DNA of 64,000 nt. It comes from Pelotomaculum_C sp050950345. Lineage in GTDB: Bacteria; Bacillota; Desulfotomaculia; Desulfotomaculales; Pelotomaculaceae. Of the stretch, positions 26,243 to 35,001 are shown piece after piece. The stretch covers positions 62,001-126,000 of the forward strand of contig JBMNHK010000003.1 of assembly GCA_050950345.1 (NCBI GenBank), read 5' to 3'. The translations under genes and the position numbers were made by a program. Under the pieces are notes generated by a model that saw only the letters and a program-made list of their open reading frames with translations, was not told the DNA's origin and made no database searches. Position 1 is the stretch's first letter, and every line of letters begins with the position of its first letter.

Positions 26243-27031
26243 TTAGCCGCTGCTGTCATTCATTAGCTCTTTGAGCTTGCGCAAGGCCTGCCGTTCCAGC
26301 CTTGATACCTGGACTTGTGAGAGGTCCAGTCGCCGGGCAATATCCGCCTGGGTTTTATCCTCAAAGAAACGCCAGCTAATGATCTGTTTGTCCCTCTCCG
26401 GCAATTTATCCAGCAATTCTTTGACAGATATGCTCTCCAGCCAGACATTGTCTCCATCCTGACTGTTTTTCAACTGGTCAAGGAGATAGATCGGATCTCC
26501 GTCATCCTGATGCAGGGTTTCATATATGGACGTAGGTGTTTGTGAGGCTTCTAACGCATTGACTATTTCCTCCCGGCTCAAGTTTAATTCAGCGGCTACT
26601 TCACCGATAGTTGGCTCACGACCCAATTTACCTGTCAATTGTTCCCTGTATTGCTGTATCTTATAGGCAGTTTCCTTGACAGACCGGCTGACCTTGACCG
26701 GATTGTCATCTCTTAAGAACCGCCTGATTTCACCTATAATCATCGGAACGGCATAAGTGGAGAACTTCACGTCATAGGAAAGGTCAAATTTATCTATGGC
26801 CTTCACCAGGCCGATACAGCCGATTTGAAATAAATCTTCCAGCTCATAACCCCGGTTTTGAAAACGTTTTACCAGGTTGAACACCAGTTTGAGGTTGCAG
26901 TTGACCAGGGTTTCACGGGCAAAACTATCTCCCTCCTTTACTTTTAGGAGCAGGGCTTTCATTTCTTCATCTTTTAATAGCGGAAAACGTGGCAGGTTCA
27001 TTTCCACCAACCTGCTGCTCATTTTGCTCAA
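26243..27031 (-). CDS. sigF: forespore sigma factor SigF
   Basis: First forespore-specific sigma factor. The product is 262 residues with sigma region 2 (NLKLVFNLVKRFQNRGYELEDLFQIGCIGLVKAIDKFD), region 3 and a region 4 helix-turn-helix (TQADIARRLDLSQVQVSRLERQ). The sequence alone could be SigF or SigG. I assign SigF because it is the third gene of spoIIAA-spoIIAB-sigF and starts eight bases after spoIIAB. Activity should be held by SpoIIAB until septation. A palindromic repeat pair follows the stop. Confidence 0.93.
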   Translation of the reverse strand: MSKMSSRLVEMNLPRFPLLKDEEMKALLLKVKEGDSFARETLVNCNLKLVFNLVKRFQNRGYELEDLFQIGCIGLVKAIDKFDLSYDVKFSTYAVPMIIGEIRRFLRDDNPVKVSRSVKETAYKIQQYREQLTGKLGREPTIGEVAAELNLSREEIVNALEASQTPTSIYETLHQDDGDPIYLLDQLKNSQDGDNVWLESISVKELLDKLPERDKQIISWRFFEDKTQADIARRLDLSQVQVSRLERQALRKLKELMNDSSG

Positions 27032-27038
27032 CTCCTGC

Positions 27039-27485
27039 TTAATGTTCCCGGTTGTTTTTTGCCGCAGCGCCGACTCTTCTGCTCATGCGCACAATTGTGC
27101 CCTGTCCCGGCTGCGATTCTACCTGTAAGTCATTCATAAAAGACCGCATAAAGACAAAGCCCAATCCTAACCTTTCCGGGTCGGTGGTAAACGCCGGTTG
27201 GAGCGCCTTAACGATGTCTTCTATGCCCTTGCCTTCGTCCTCAATAACGATTTTTAGCGTATCAACAGTCAAAGTGGCATAAATCCTGACAAACTTGTCT
27301 TTGTCATTGCCATAACCATGGATGATCGCATTGCTTACTCCTTCTGAAACAGCAACCTTGATCTCTTCCAGATCGCTGATGGTAAACTCAAGCTGGGCAG
27401 CAAAGGAGGCCACCGTTGACCGGGCAAAGGATATATTGGCAGGCAAACTTAAAAACTCCAATTTCATCTGATTAGTGAATGACAT
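27039..27485 (-). CDS. spoIIAB: anti-sigma F factor / serine kinase SpoIIAB
   Basis: Binds and inhibits SigF and phosphorylates SpoIIAA. The product is 148 residues of the GHKL kinase fold: N-box region VSEGVSNAIIHGYG, ATP-binding IEDEGKGIEDI and RLGLGFVFMRSFMND. The N-terminus MSFTNQMKLEFLSLPAN aligns with known SpoIIAB starts. It is placed between spoIIAA and sigF with 15- and 7-bp gaps, so the operon order is complete. Confidence 0.96.
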   Translation of the reverse strand: MSFTNQMKLEFLSLPANISFARSTVASFAAQLEFTISDLEEIKVAVSEGVSNAIIHGYGNDKDKFVRIYATLTVDTLKIVIEDEGKGIEDIVKALQPAFTTDPERLGLGFVFMRSFMNDLQVESQPGQGTIVRMSRRVGAAAKNNREH

Positions 27486-27500
27486 GAGCCACTTCCTCCC

Positions 27501-27839
27501 CTAACCAAGTTTCTGCAGTGCATCGTCTTCACTGTCAGACTCGTTCATGATTCTAAAAAAACCGGACAATTCGAGAATTTTGCGCACTTGAGGCTGCGGG
27601 GCGACAATAAACACCTTGCCCCCGTTTTTGCTAATCCTTTTATAACGCCCAAGGATTACCCCTAAAACGGTGCTGTCCAAAAATGATACCCCGGCCAGGT
27701 TGAAAACAATATGCCTGACCGGTTCCCGGTCCAGGTATTCTTCCAGCTGATCCCGCATATTGTCCGCTATGCTGAGATCAAGTTCGCCGCTGGCACGGAC
27801 CAATAGCGTTTCTTGTTTATACTCAATATCCAGAAGCAC
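27501..27839 (-). CDS. spoIIAA: anti-anti-sigma factor SpoIIAA
   Basis: STAS-domain protein that frees SigF when dephosphorylated. The product is 112 residues. The phosphorylated serine is predicted as Ser56 in FLDSTVLGVILGRYK; the usual sequence there is DSSGLG, so the two residues after the Ser differ. The N-terminus MLLDIEYKQETLLVRASGEL matches the family. GTG 27839 follows AAGGGA. It is preceded by a 224-bp gap after dacF and heads the spoIIA operon. Confidence 0.95.
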   Translation of the reverse strand: MLLDIEYKQETLLVRASGELDLSIADNMRDQLEEYLDREPVRHIVFNLAGVSFLDSTVLGVILGRYKRISKNGGKVFIVAPQPQVRKILELSGFFRIMNESDSEDDALQKLG

Positions 27840-27928
27840 TTGCGCCAGTCCCTTCTAATCGATTAATAATTCTTACTGCTAAAATTTACCATATGCATGA
27901 GCAAAAAGCAAGTGCTTTAGACATGGAA

Positions 27929-27962
27929 CAGAGCAGACATTGTTGCTGCCTGCTCTTTTTTA
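27929..27962 (+). terminator. terminator-like hairpin in the dacF-spoIIAA gap
   Basis: AGAGCAG (27930-27936) and CTGCTCT (27950-27956) pair and a T-run follows on the plus strand, although both flanking genes run on minus. On minus the stem lacks a U-tract. It may stop antisense transcription or simply be an mRNA structure. Confidence 0.4.
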
Positions 27963-28063
27963 AATTATCCTTCTGGAGTTTGTGTAAGCCGGTAAAGCAG
28001 GGTTCACTTTAAACCTTTCACCTGCGTCCTTTTTTTGCCGCTTAAAGTCGCACCTGCCTGGTC

Positions 28064-29236
28064 TTAATATACGCTGTCGAGAACCCTGTGCATCTGTTGG
28101 AGGATAGTTGCTTTAGGCACATCTTCACCGGCAATAAGTTTTACCTTTAAGACATCCTGTCCATTTTTTGTAATCACATAGGAGCCAACTTCTTGATCTT
28201 GAGCAACCGGCGCTTCTATATATTTGGGCAGTTCTATCCTGGATTCAAAGCCCTTTTCTTCACCTCTGGGCACCACGATAGAGGCTTTTGCTGCTGTCAA
28301 GACATCCACATAGTCACTCTGCCCCTTGCTAACCCTGACCTTGCCCACATTGGTGCCCTGATCAGCCAGGTTAACCGCTTTATAACGGGCAAAACCGTAA
28401 TCAAAAATTTTGATGGATTCATTAAAATGGCTTTTCGGTTCCGCAGTCCCCAGGACCACACAAATCAGCCTGAGCCCGTCTCTTTCAGCCGAAGAAGCCA
28501 GACAGTATTTGGCTGCTTCCGTCCAACCGGTTTTACCACTATCTGCGCCGTTATACCACCACAAGAGCTTATTGGTGTTCCATAGCTTAAAAGCGCCGCC
28601 CCGCAGATCATGCTCCTTTGTTGCTGAGATCTCTCTAAAGAGGGGACTCTGCAAACCTTCTTTCAGGATTATCGCCATGTCGTAGGCACTGGTGTAATGA
28701 TCATCTGCAGGGAGTCCGTGGGAATTGACAAAATGTGTGTTCTTCAAACCCATGGACTGGGCTTTATCATTCATAGCCTGCACAAAAGCTTCCTCACTGC
28801 CGTATATATGCTCCGCAACTGCGACACAGGCATCGTTGGCCGATTGCAGTCCAATCGCTAAAAGCAAATCGTGTAAACTCATCTCCTCGCCGGGTTCCAG
28901 GTATATTTGTGAACCGCCCATTTCCCAGGCGTTTTCACTGGTTATAACTCGATCGGTCAATTTGAACCCGCCGCCTTCAACTGCTTCGGTAGCTAATAAA
29001 AGAGTCATCAATTTTGTAACGGATGCCATAGGCAACGGTTTATGGGGCTCTTTCTCATATATCAGCGTATTGGAATATGGTTCAAGTAGTACAGCAGATT
29101 CGGCGGTTGTTTCCAATGGTTTTGTGGTTTCTTTGCTGCCTGCTGCAACGGGTAAAGCGGCATGAGCCACCTGGCAGGTTGCAAACAGAGCAATTAGCAC
29201 AGCAACAAAGCTTAACTTCATTTTTTGCCAGGACAT
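28064..29236 (-). CDS. dacF: D-alanyl-D-alanine carboxypeptidase DacF
   Basis: Penicillin-binding protein 5-type DD-carboxypeptidase that trims peptidoglycan stem peptides, in spores tuning cortex cross-linking. The product is 390 residues with an N-terminal signal peptide (hydrophobic residues about 7-26, ending near CQVAHA). Catalytic motifs are SVTK (MASVTKLMTL), SAN (LQSANDACVA) and KTG (DSGKTGWTEAA). The C-terminal domain ends in an amphipathic tail. Its place just upstream of spoIIA matches Bacillus dacF, and a forespore-type promoter lies upstream. Confidence 0.95.
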   Translation of the reverse strand: MSWQKMKLSFVAVLIALFATCQVAHAALPVAAGSKETTKPLETTAESAVLLEPYSNTLIYEKEPHKPLPMASVTKLMTLLLATEAVEGGGFKLTDRVITSENAWEMGGSQIYLEPGEEMSLHDLLLAIGLQSANDACVAVAEHIYGSEEAFVQAMNDKAQSMGLKNTHFVNSHGLPADDHYTSAYDMAIILKEGLQSPLFREISATKEHDLRGGAFKLWNTNKLLWWYNGADSGKTGWTEAAKYCLASSAERDGLRLICVVLGTAEPKSHFNESIKIFDYGFARYKAVNLADQGTNVGKVRVSKGQSDYVDVLTAAKASIVVPRGEEKGFESRIELPKYIEAPVAQDQEVGSYVITKNGQDVLKVKLIAGEDVPKATILQQMHRVLDSVY

Positions 29237-29304
29237 AAAAATACCCCCCTAAAGTTTTACGTTGATGAAGATGCTTACAGTCAACCTGAATACGCGGTTG
29301 TTTG

Positions 29305-29333
29305 TATTATGTTTCCTGATGATAAACTTATGC
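29305..29333 (-). promoter_or_regulatory. forespore SigG/SigF-type promoter for dacF
   Basis: Minus-strand GCATA (29329-29333), a 17-bp spacer and CATAATA (29305-29311) match the SigG consensus GHATR/CATNHTA. The SigF -10 fits less well. The expected start is about 60 nt before the dacF ATG. Bacillus dacF is forespore-expressed. Confidence 0.55.
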
Positions 29334-29352
29334 GTGACAAAAAAAAGACATC

Positions 29353-29379
29353 AAAAAACCCCGCTGTAATAGGCGAGGT
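29353..29379 (-). terminator. terminator after pdp
   Basis: Minus-strand CCTCGC pairs with GCGGGG (one G-U pair) across a short loop and is followed by TTTTTT. It ends the deoB-pdp transcript and separates it from the dacF promoter. Confidence 0.75.
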
Positions 29380-29405
29380 AGATAATTTATTATAGATGTT
29401 GGCCC

Positions 29406-30710
29406 TTAGCCTTGCACCAGATCATAGACATAGGTAATTGGAGGCGGCATACTGGGGCTAAAGGCATACGCCTGTTTGGTCATCTCTTCGGCTTCTTTGT
29501 AAGTGGTATGGTTGGTATGCAAAATACAGATAGGTTCACCTGATTTTACATAATCCCCCACTTTTTTAAGCATGGTCAAGCCGGCGCCATGATCGATGGC
29601 GTCCTCCTTCTTGCGACGTCCCGCGCCCAGGAGCATGGCGGCAACACCAACGGCCTCGGCGTTAATCGCGGCCACATAGCCGCTTTGATCTGCTTTGACT
29701 TCAAAATGATTAGCCCCTTGAGGCAACAGCTGAGGATTTCGAATAAAAGCAGCATTGCCTCCCTGTATTTCCACAAACTGTTTGAACTTTTCAAGAGCTT
29801 TGCCGGAATGAAGCATCTGTTCCAGTGCGGCATAGGCGCCGGTAAAATCGGGATAGGCGCCGCCCAGGACTGTCATATGGGCGGCAATAGTCAGTGCCAC
29901 AGTGGTTAAATCACCGGCTCCCCGGCCGGAAAGCACCTCTACCGCTTCCATCACTTCATTGGCGTTGCCCACTTCCCTGCCCAGGGGCTGGCTCATATCA
30001 GTGAGCACAGCTATGGTTTTTTTATTCAGGGATTTACCGATGTTTACCATCGTCACGGCCAGTTCTTTGGCTTCGTCAATTGACTTCATAAACGCACCGG
30101 AGCCTACTTTGACGTCTAAAACAACAGCGTCTGCCCCGGAAGCGATCTTCTTGCTCATTACCGAAGCGGCAATCAATGGCACACTATCAACAGTGGCGGT
30201 CACGTCCCGCAAGGCATAGATCTTCTTATCGGCAGGAGTCAGGTTTGCGCTCTGGCCCGATATAGCCATCTTATAATTATTAACATTAGCTATAAAGGTG
30301 TCCCCGGGCAGGCTGGTATTAAAGCCCGGAATAGACTCCAGCTTGTCGATGGTGCCGCCTGTATGCCCCAGTCCCCGGCCTGACATCTTGGCAACAGGGA
30401 TCCCTGCGGCTGCGGCCAGTGGAATAATGATCAGGCTGACCTTGTCCCCTACTCCGCCGGTAGAGTGCTTGTCAACCTTAATCCCCTTAATGGCTGTCAG
30501 ATCGAGCTGCTCTCCGGAGGCAACATAAGCTGCAGTTAATTGAGCCGTTTCTTCTTTATCCATCCCTCGCCAGCATATCGCCATCAATAAGGCAGCCATC
30601 TGGTAATCAGGGATTTCTCCCCCGGCATAGCCATGAACGATGAAGTCAATTTCCTCAGGGGTTAATCTCCCGCCTTGCTTCTTCTTTTGGATCAGATCGG
30701 CCATTCTCAT
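29406..30710 (-). CDS. pdp: pyrimidine-nucleoside phosphorylase
   Basis: Cleaves uridine, deoxyuridine and thymidine with phosphate to the base and (deoxy)ribose-1-phosphate. The product is 434 residues. The N-terminal helical domain (MADLIQKKKQGGRLTPEEID) and phosphate-binding VDKHSTGGVGDKVSLIIIPL are clear, as is KMSGRGLGHTGGTIDKLESI. It begins four bases after deoB, whose product converts the released pentose-1-phosphate, so the pair forms a salvage operon. In Bacillus a purine phosphorylase holds this place. Confidence 0.96.
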   Translation of the reverse strand: MRMADLIQKKKQGGRLTPEEIDFIVHGYAGGEIPDYQMAALLMAICWRGMDKEETAQLTAAYVASGEQLDLTAIKGIKVDKHSTGGVGDKVSLIIIPLAAAAGIPVAKMSGRGLGHTGGTIDKLESIPGFNTSLPGDTFIANVNNYKMAISGQSANLTPADKKIYALRDVTATVDSVPLIAASVMSKKIASGADAVVLDVKVGSGAFMKSIDEAKELAVTMVNIGKSLNKKTIAVLTDMSQPLGREVGNANEVMEAVEVLSGRGAGDLTTVALTIAAHMTVLGGAYPDFTGAYAALEQMLHSGKALEKFKQFVEIQGGNAAFIRNPQLLPQGANHFEVKADQSGYVAAINAEAVGVAAMLLGAGRRKKEDAIDHGAGLTMLKKVGDYVKSGEPICILHTNHTTYKEAEEMTKQAYAFSPSMPPPITYVYDLVQG

Positions 30711-30714
30711 CCTA

Positions 30715-31881
30715 CTACCCCCTGACCTCAGGCCAAAAGCTTGTGCCCTTATGAAACTTCAAGTCAAAAGCATCAGCTATAGTTGCCGCGATATCGGCAA
30801 AGGTCTGCCTGACTCCCAGGTTAACCCCGTTTTGCAACTTCCTGCCGTAAACAAGGAGCGGCACATATTCCCGTGAGTGATCGGTGGAACTGGTGGTGGG
30901 GTCACAGCCGTGGTCCGCCGTAATAATCAACACATCATCTTGCCGCAGCGAGTCCAGGATTTCCGGCAGGCGACGGTCAAACTCCTCCAGGGCCTCAGCA
31001 TAGCCATGGGCGTTGTTGCGGTGGCCGTAGAGCATATCAAAGTCAACCAGGTTGGCAAAAATAAGCCCGCCGGCAAATGTTTTCAGCAGTTCAACTGTTT
31101 TTTCTACACCATCCATATTCCCTTTGGTAGTTATGGATTTGCTGATCCCTTCCCCGTCAAAAATATCCCTGATCTTGCCTACACCGTAGACCGGAATGTT
31201 ATGCTCCTGCAGCAGGTTTAATACCGTGGGGCCGGTTGGTTTTATTGAATAATCACGCCTGTTTAAAGTCCTTTGAAAACTTCCCGGCACACCAATAAAG
31301 GGTCTGGCAATAACCCTGGCCACAGGGTGCTCACCGGTCAGCATTTCTCTGGCAATAAGGCAAATCCGGTACAGTTCTTCCAGGGGGATAACCTCTTCGT
31401 GAGCGGCGACCTGGAATACGCTGTCGGCTGAGGTGTAAACGATAGGAAAACCGGTAGCCAGATGTTGTGCCCCGAGTTCGTCAATGATCGCCGTGCCTGA
31501 AGCAACCTTATTGCCAAGGATTTGTCGCCCGATGCGCTTTTCAAAAGCGGTGACCAGTTCCGGCGGAAAGCCCTGGGGGTAGACAGGAAAAGGGCGTTCC
31601 AATATTATGCCGGCCATTTCCCAGTGACCGGTAGTGGTATCCTTGCCGGGGGACAACTCGTTCATCTTGCCGTAGGAAGCTGCCGGTTTTTCCGCCGGAG
31701 GAACCCCTGCAATGGCAATGATATTGCCAAAGCCCAGGCGTTCTAGTGAAGGGAGGCGCAACCCGCCGACAGTCCTGGCAATATTGGCCACAGTATTGCT
31801 GCCGGCATCACCGTATTTCCAGGCGTCCGGCAGTTCACCAACCCCCACGCTGTCCAATACAATGAGAGCTACTCTTTTCAT
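30715..31881 (-). CDS. deoB: phosphopentomutase
   Basis: Interconverts ribose- or deoxyribose-1-phosphate and the 5-phosphates. The product is 388 residues of the alkaline phosphatase superfamily. Metal ligands are visible in ALIVLDSVGVGELPDA (Asp), KDTTTGHWEMAG (the phosphorylated Thr region) and ITADHGCDPTTSSTDHSREY (Asp/His). It is followed at once by pdp. The 171-bp gap to xerD upstream shows no clear terminator. Confidence 0.96.
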   Translation of the reverse strand: MKRVALIVLDSVGVGELPDAWKYGDAGSNTVANIARTVGGLRLPSLERLGFGNIIAIAGVPPAEKPAASYGKMNELSPGKDTTTGHWEMAGIILERPFPVYPQGFPPELVTAFEKRIGRQILGNKVASGTAIIDELGAQHLATGFPIVYTSADSVFQVAAHEEVIPLEELYRICLIAREMLTGEHPVARVIARPFIGVPGSFQRTLNRRDYSIKPTGPTVLNLLQEHNIPVYGVGKIRDIFDGEGISKSITTKGNMDGVEKTVELLKTFAGGLIFANLVDFDMLYGHRNNAHGYAEALEEFDRRLPEILDSLRQDDVLIITADHGCDPTTSSTDHSREYVPLLVYGRKLQNGVNLGVRQTFADIAATIADAFDLKFHKGTSFWPEVRG

Positions 31882-32052
31882 GTGCAGTACCCCCTTTGGA
31901 AAAACAACTATTTGTTGTAAATGCCCATGTCACCAACAACCTGCACTAAGACACTGTGGTTGCGGCTTCAGTCGCACATATGTTATCTTCTATACCATCA
32001 TTGACACGCACTACCGCTGGCTATTTAACAGTGCAGCATATTAGTGATCACC

Positions 32053-32940
32053 TTAAGCCCTTGGATGACTGCGGTTGTAAATATCCTTAACCCTTTTTTG
32101 AGTCAGGTGGGTGTAGATCTGGGTAGTACTGATATCGGAATGTCCCAGCATTTCCTGTACCGAACGGATATCGGCGCCGTTTTCCAGGAGGTGCGTGGCA
32201 AAAGAATGGCGCAGGGTATGCGGTGTGATAACTGTGTCGATCCTGGCCTGAGCAGCATATTTCTTGATTATCTTCCAAAAGCCCTGCCTGGTCAGTCTTT
32301 GACCCCGCTGATTTAGAAAAAGAGCGGGGCTTGTCCCGGATTTTTCTAGCTTACCCCTGCCACGCTGCAGGTATTCCTTAACAAAATGCACAGCAATTTC
32401 ACCTATAGGCACGATGCGCTCTTTGGAACCTTTGCCGTAGCAGCGGATAAAATTGTTTTCCAGGTTGAGGTTATTCAGGTCCAGGGAGACCAGCTCGGAG
32501 ACACGCAGCCCTGTGGCGTATAGTAATTCCAGCATGGCCTTGTCACGCAAACCCGCCGGCTGACTAATACGGGGTTGGCTGAGTAATAGATCCACCTCTT
32601 CTACATTCAGGATCCGGGGCAGCCTCTGAGCCGGCTTTGGTGATTCCAGGTCTTGCACAGGGTCTTTGGTGAGCACTCCTTCATTAAAAGCAAACCGGTA
32701 ATAAGCTTTGATGGCCGCCAGGCGGCGGGATATGGTAGCCGGCGAACTGTTGTTTACCTGCAACTGATAAATATACGACATGACCACGTCTTTTCCAGCC
32801 TGGTTAAGATCGGTCATATTATATTGGCGGCAAAAAGCTAAATAGCTCATCAGATCGGTACGGTACGCCAGCAGCGTGTTTCTGGCCAGTCCCCGTTCAA
32901 CAGCGAGGTAATTAATAAATTCCGCAAGAAGTTTCTCCAT
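32053..32940 (-). CDS. xerD: tyrosine recombinase XerD
   Basis: Partner of XerC in chromosome dimer resolution. The product is 295 residues. Catalytic residues lie in ATGLRVSELVSLDL (Arg), GKGSKERIVPIG (Lys), TPHTLRHSFATHLLENGAD (His, Arg), MLGHSDISTTQ (His) and IYTHL (Tyr). ATG 32940 after GGGGTAAAG gives the conserved MEKLLAEFINYLAVERG start. Its place upstream of deoB matches Bacillus ripX-drm. Confidence 0.95.
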   Translation of the reverse strand: MEKLLAEFINYLAVERGLARNTLLAYRTDLMSYLAFCRQYNMTDLNQAGKDVVMSYIYQLQVNNSSPATISRRLAAIKAYYRFAFNEGVLTKDPVQDLESPKPAQRLPRILNVEEVDLLLSQPRISQPAGLRDKAMLELLYATGLRVSELVSLDLNNLNLENNFIRCYGKGSKERIVPIGEIAVHFVKEYLQRGRGKLEKSGTSPALFLNQRGQRLTRQGFWKIIKKYAAQARIDTVITPHTLRHSFATHLLENGADIRSVQEMLGHSDISTTQIYTHLTQKRVKDIYNRSHPRA

Positions 32941-33022
32941 GCCTTTACCCCAAAAAAATAAAGTCCGTTTAGACTTTATTTCCACACGCCGCCATATAAT
33001 CCCTTTAATATTTTGCTGCCGG

Positions 33023-33652
33023 CTAGATCAGGTAAGCAATGGCCAGCTTTAAAAGCAGCGGCGTTAAATACACCTCCACCAAACCGGCAACGGCCGCTGC
33101 CAGCAGGGCTGCCACCATCACACCGGTGTAGGCCAGAAAACTGGGCCAAATGATGATTTGCGAGTTTTGAAAGCGCTTGAGCAGCAACAGGGCGAAACTT
33201 AAAGATGCCGCCCCACCTATTAATAGCGCCGGGAGCAGCAGGATATTTTGCGGCAAGAGTGCGGCACCGGCCAGGGCAAGGCCCTGAACGCCTTTATTGT
33301 TGATTAAAAATGACGCACAATAACCAAAGACAAAACCGCGGGTGAAGATTATGCCCAGCATCACGGGAATGCCAATGACGGTTAAGCCTAATAGATATAT
33401 TTCTGCAAAAAGTATCAGGTGGTTAGATAACACCGGCCATAAGACGCCGGTATTATCAAATTCTATGAGGCCGGTGTGTTGTATAAATTGGTCCAGGTAA
33501 GCATTAAGCTCCTGTGCTTTATCCACAGGCAGAACTTTAACGCCATAATTGCCGGCAATGGCCCCGAGAACAAAAAATATGGCAATGGTTAAATAGGCCG
33601 GCCAGCTGTAGCGGAGGGAGTTGCTCCAAAACTTTCGCAAAATTTTGCGCAT
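33023..33652 (-). CDS. spoIIM: stage II sporulation protein M
   Basis: Membrane component of the SpoIIDMP machine that thins septal peptidoglycan for engulfment. The product is 209 residues with about five hydrophobic helices and a short basic N-terminus (RKILRKFWSNSLRYSW). The family pattern is seen in SNHLILFAEIYLLGLTVIGIPVMLG and FTRGFVFGYCASFL. It lies upstream of xerD, as in related clostridia, with a terminator preceding it. Confidence 0.93.
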   Translation of the reverse strand: MRKILRKFWSNSLRYSWPAYLTIAIFFVLGAIAGNYGVKVLPVDKAQELNAYLDQFIQHTGLIEFDNTGVLWPVLSNHLILFAEIYLLGLTVIGIPVMLGIIFTRGFVFGYCASFLINNKGVQGLALAGAALLPQNILLLPALLIGGAASLSFALLLLKRFQNSQIIIWPSFLAYTGVMVAALLAAAVAGLVEVYLTPLLLKLAIAYLI

Positions 33653-33728
33653 ACGCTAGCCCCCTTCTTGTTCCCCTCCTGATTATTCTATGGCCGTTGC
33701 CCCGGCTTTATGATTTGAACCTGGCTAA

Positions 33729-33776
33729 ACAAAAAAGCAAGTGTGGTTTAGTACACTTGCTTTTATACCATATTGG
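33729..33776 (-). terminator. terminator after the M20 peptidase gene
   Basis: Minus-strand AAAAGCAAGTGT pairs with ACACTTGCTTTT around an 8-nt loop and continues in T residues. It is a strong rho-independent signal between the peptidase gene and spoIIM. Confidence 0.85.
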
Positions 33777-33799
33777 ATTGGATGATATCTCCCATTCCC

Positions 33800-34924
33800 T
33801 CAAGATTGAATAGCCTGGCTTAACTGCACAATTTCAAGCAGGTAGCCGGCATTGCCTATTAAATCCTTGATGTTGATATATTCCTCTGTGGTGTGAACTT
33901 TATTCATGCCGATACCGAGCACCGCGGTTGCAATGCCTTTGCTGTTAAAAATATTGGCGTCACTGCCTCCGCCGGTAGGCGTCAAATTGGCGGTTAAACC
34001 AAGGTTTTTAGCCGCCAATAGTGCCAGCTGGACAGGGTAAGTATCTCGATGCAAATTGTACCCGTCATACTGCCTGTCTATTGTCACCCTGGCTTTGGCA
34101 CCGTATTTAGCGGCGGCAATGTTAATGGCTTCTTCAATATGCGCTGTCTGGGCCTGCAGCTTATCCAGCGACAGGCTGCGAGCCTCGCCCTCAATGGTAA
34201 CGCTGTCGGGTACGATATTGGTGGCCTGACCACCTGCAATGACTCCGATATTGCTGGTGGTTTCTTCATCAATACGGCCCAGCCTCATGCCGGCAATGGC
34301 CTGAGAAGCTACCAGAATGGCGCTGATGCCTAGCTCGGGATTGATACCTGCATGAGCTGACTTGCCCTTTATTGTTGCGCCAATATGGTCTTGCCACGGC
34401 GCTCTATTAACAATCGTGCCCGGTGGCCCATGATTATCCAGGACAAAACCGGAAGTTGCGGACAGCTTGCTATAATCAAGATTTTTTGAACCCCAAAGGC
34501 CCCCTTCTTCCCAAATCGTAAATACTACCTCCAGGTCGCCATGTTGGAGATTTTGTTCCTTGACCAGGCGTAAAACTTCAAGTATGGCGGCGATGCCCGC
34601 CTTATCGTCAGCGCCGAGCACCGTATCGCCGGAAGACTTGATCACATCTCCCTCTATCTGCGGTTTGACGCCACAGCCAGGTTCCACTGTGTCCATATGT
34701 GCCGAAAGCAACAGCGTTCTTCCGCCGCCCCGGCCGGGCAGTTTAGCAATAATGTTACCGGTATCCGAACCTACCTCACGCCCCGCGTCGTCTTCAAAAA
34801 CCTCCAGCCCAATTGCCGTCAATTTCTTTTTTAGCAGGTCGGCGATAGCACGCTCTTTGCCGGAGACACTGTCGACCTGAACGAGTTCTAAAAACTCATT
34901 TATAATCCGTTCAGAGTTAACCAT
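33800..34924 (-). CDS. M20 family peptidase, PepT-like
   Basis: Zinc aminopeptidase family. The product is 374 residues. Metal ligands appear in LLSAHMDTVEPG and VLGADDKAGIAAILEV, with the catalytic Glu pair in VFTIWEEGGLWGSKNL and a C-terminal His in MNKVHTTEEYI. The central dimerisation domain contains KGKSAHAGINPELGISA. It resembles PepT-like tripeptidases, although carboxypeptidase or deacylase activity is possible in M20. ATG 34924 follows AGGA at nine bases. The terminator downstream and 77-bp gap upstream suggest it is the last gene of the oxidoreductase transcript or separate. Confidence 0.88.
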   Translation of the reverse strand: MVNSERIINEFLELVQVDSVSGKERAIADLLKKKLTAIGLEVFEDDAGREVGSDTGNIIAKLPGRGGGRTLLLSAHMDTVEPGCGVKPQIEGDVIKSSGDTVLGADDKAGIAAILEVLRLVKEQNLQHGDLEVVFTIWEEGGLWGSKNLDYSKLSATSGFVLDNHGPPGTIVNRAPWQDHIGATIKGKSAHAGINPELGISAILVASQAIAGMRLGRIDEETTSNIGVIAGGQATNIVPDSVTIEGEARSLSLDKLQAQTAHIEEAINIAAAKYGAKARVTIDRQYDGYNLHRDTYPVQLALLAAKNLGLTANLTPTGGGSDANIFNSKGIATAVLGIGMNKVHTTEEYINIKDLIGNAGYLLEIVQLSQAIQS

Positions 34925-35001
34925 AATCACCAGTCCTGAAAAAAATAGTCAACAAATATAGTATCTGCTCATCAGCCAAAAATATGACTAAAACACCGGC
35001 A

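Noticed and set aside
27869..27894. SigH-like promoter before spoIIAA (ATATGGTAA and TAAGAAT)
   Set aside because: Two mismatches in the -35, one in the -10 and only a 10-bp spacer. Too weak to annotate although a SigH promoter is expected there.
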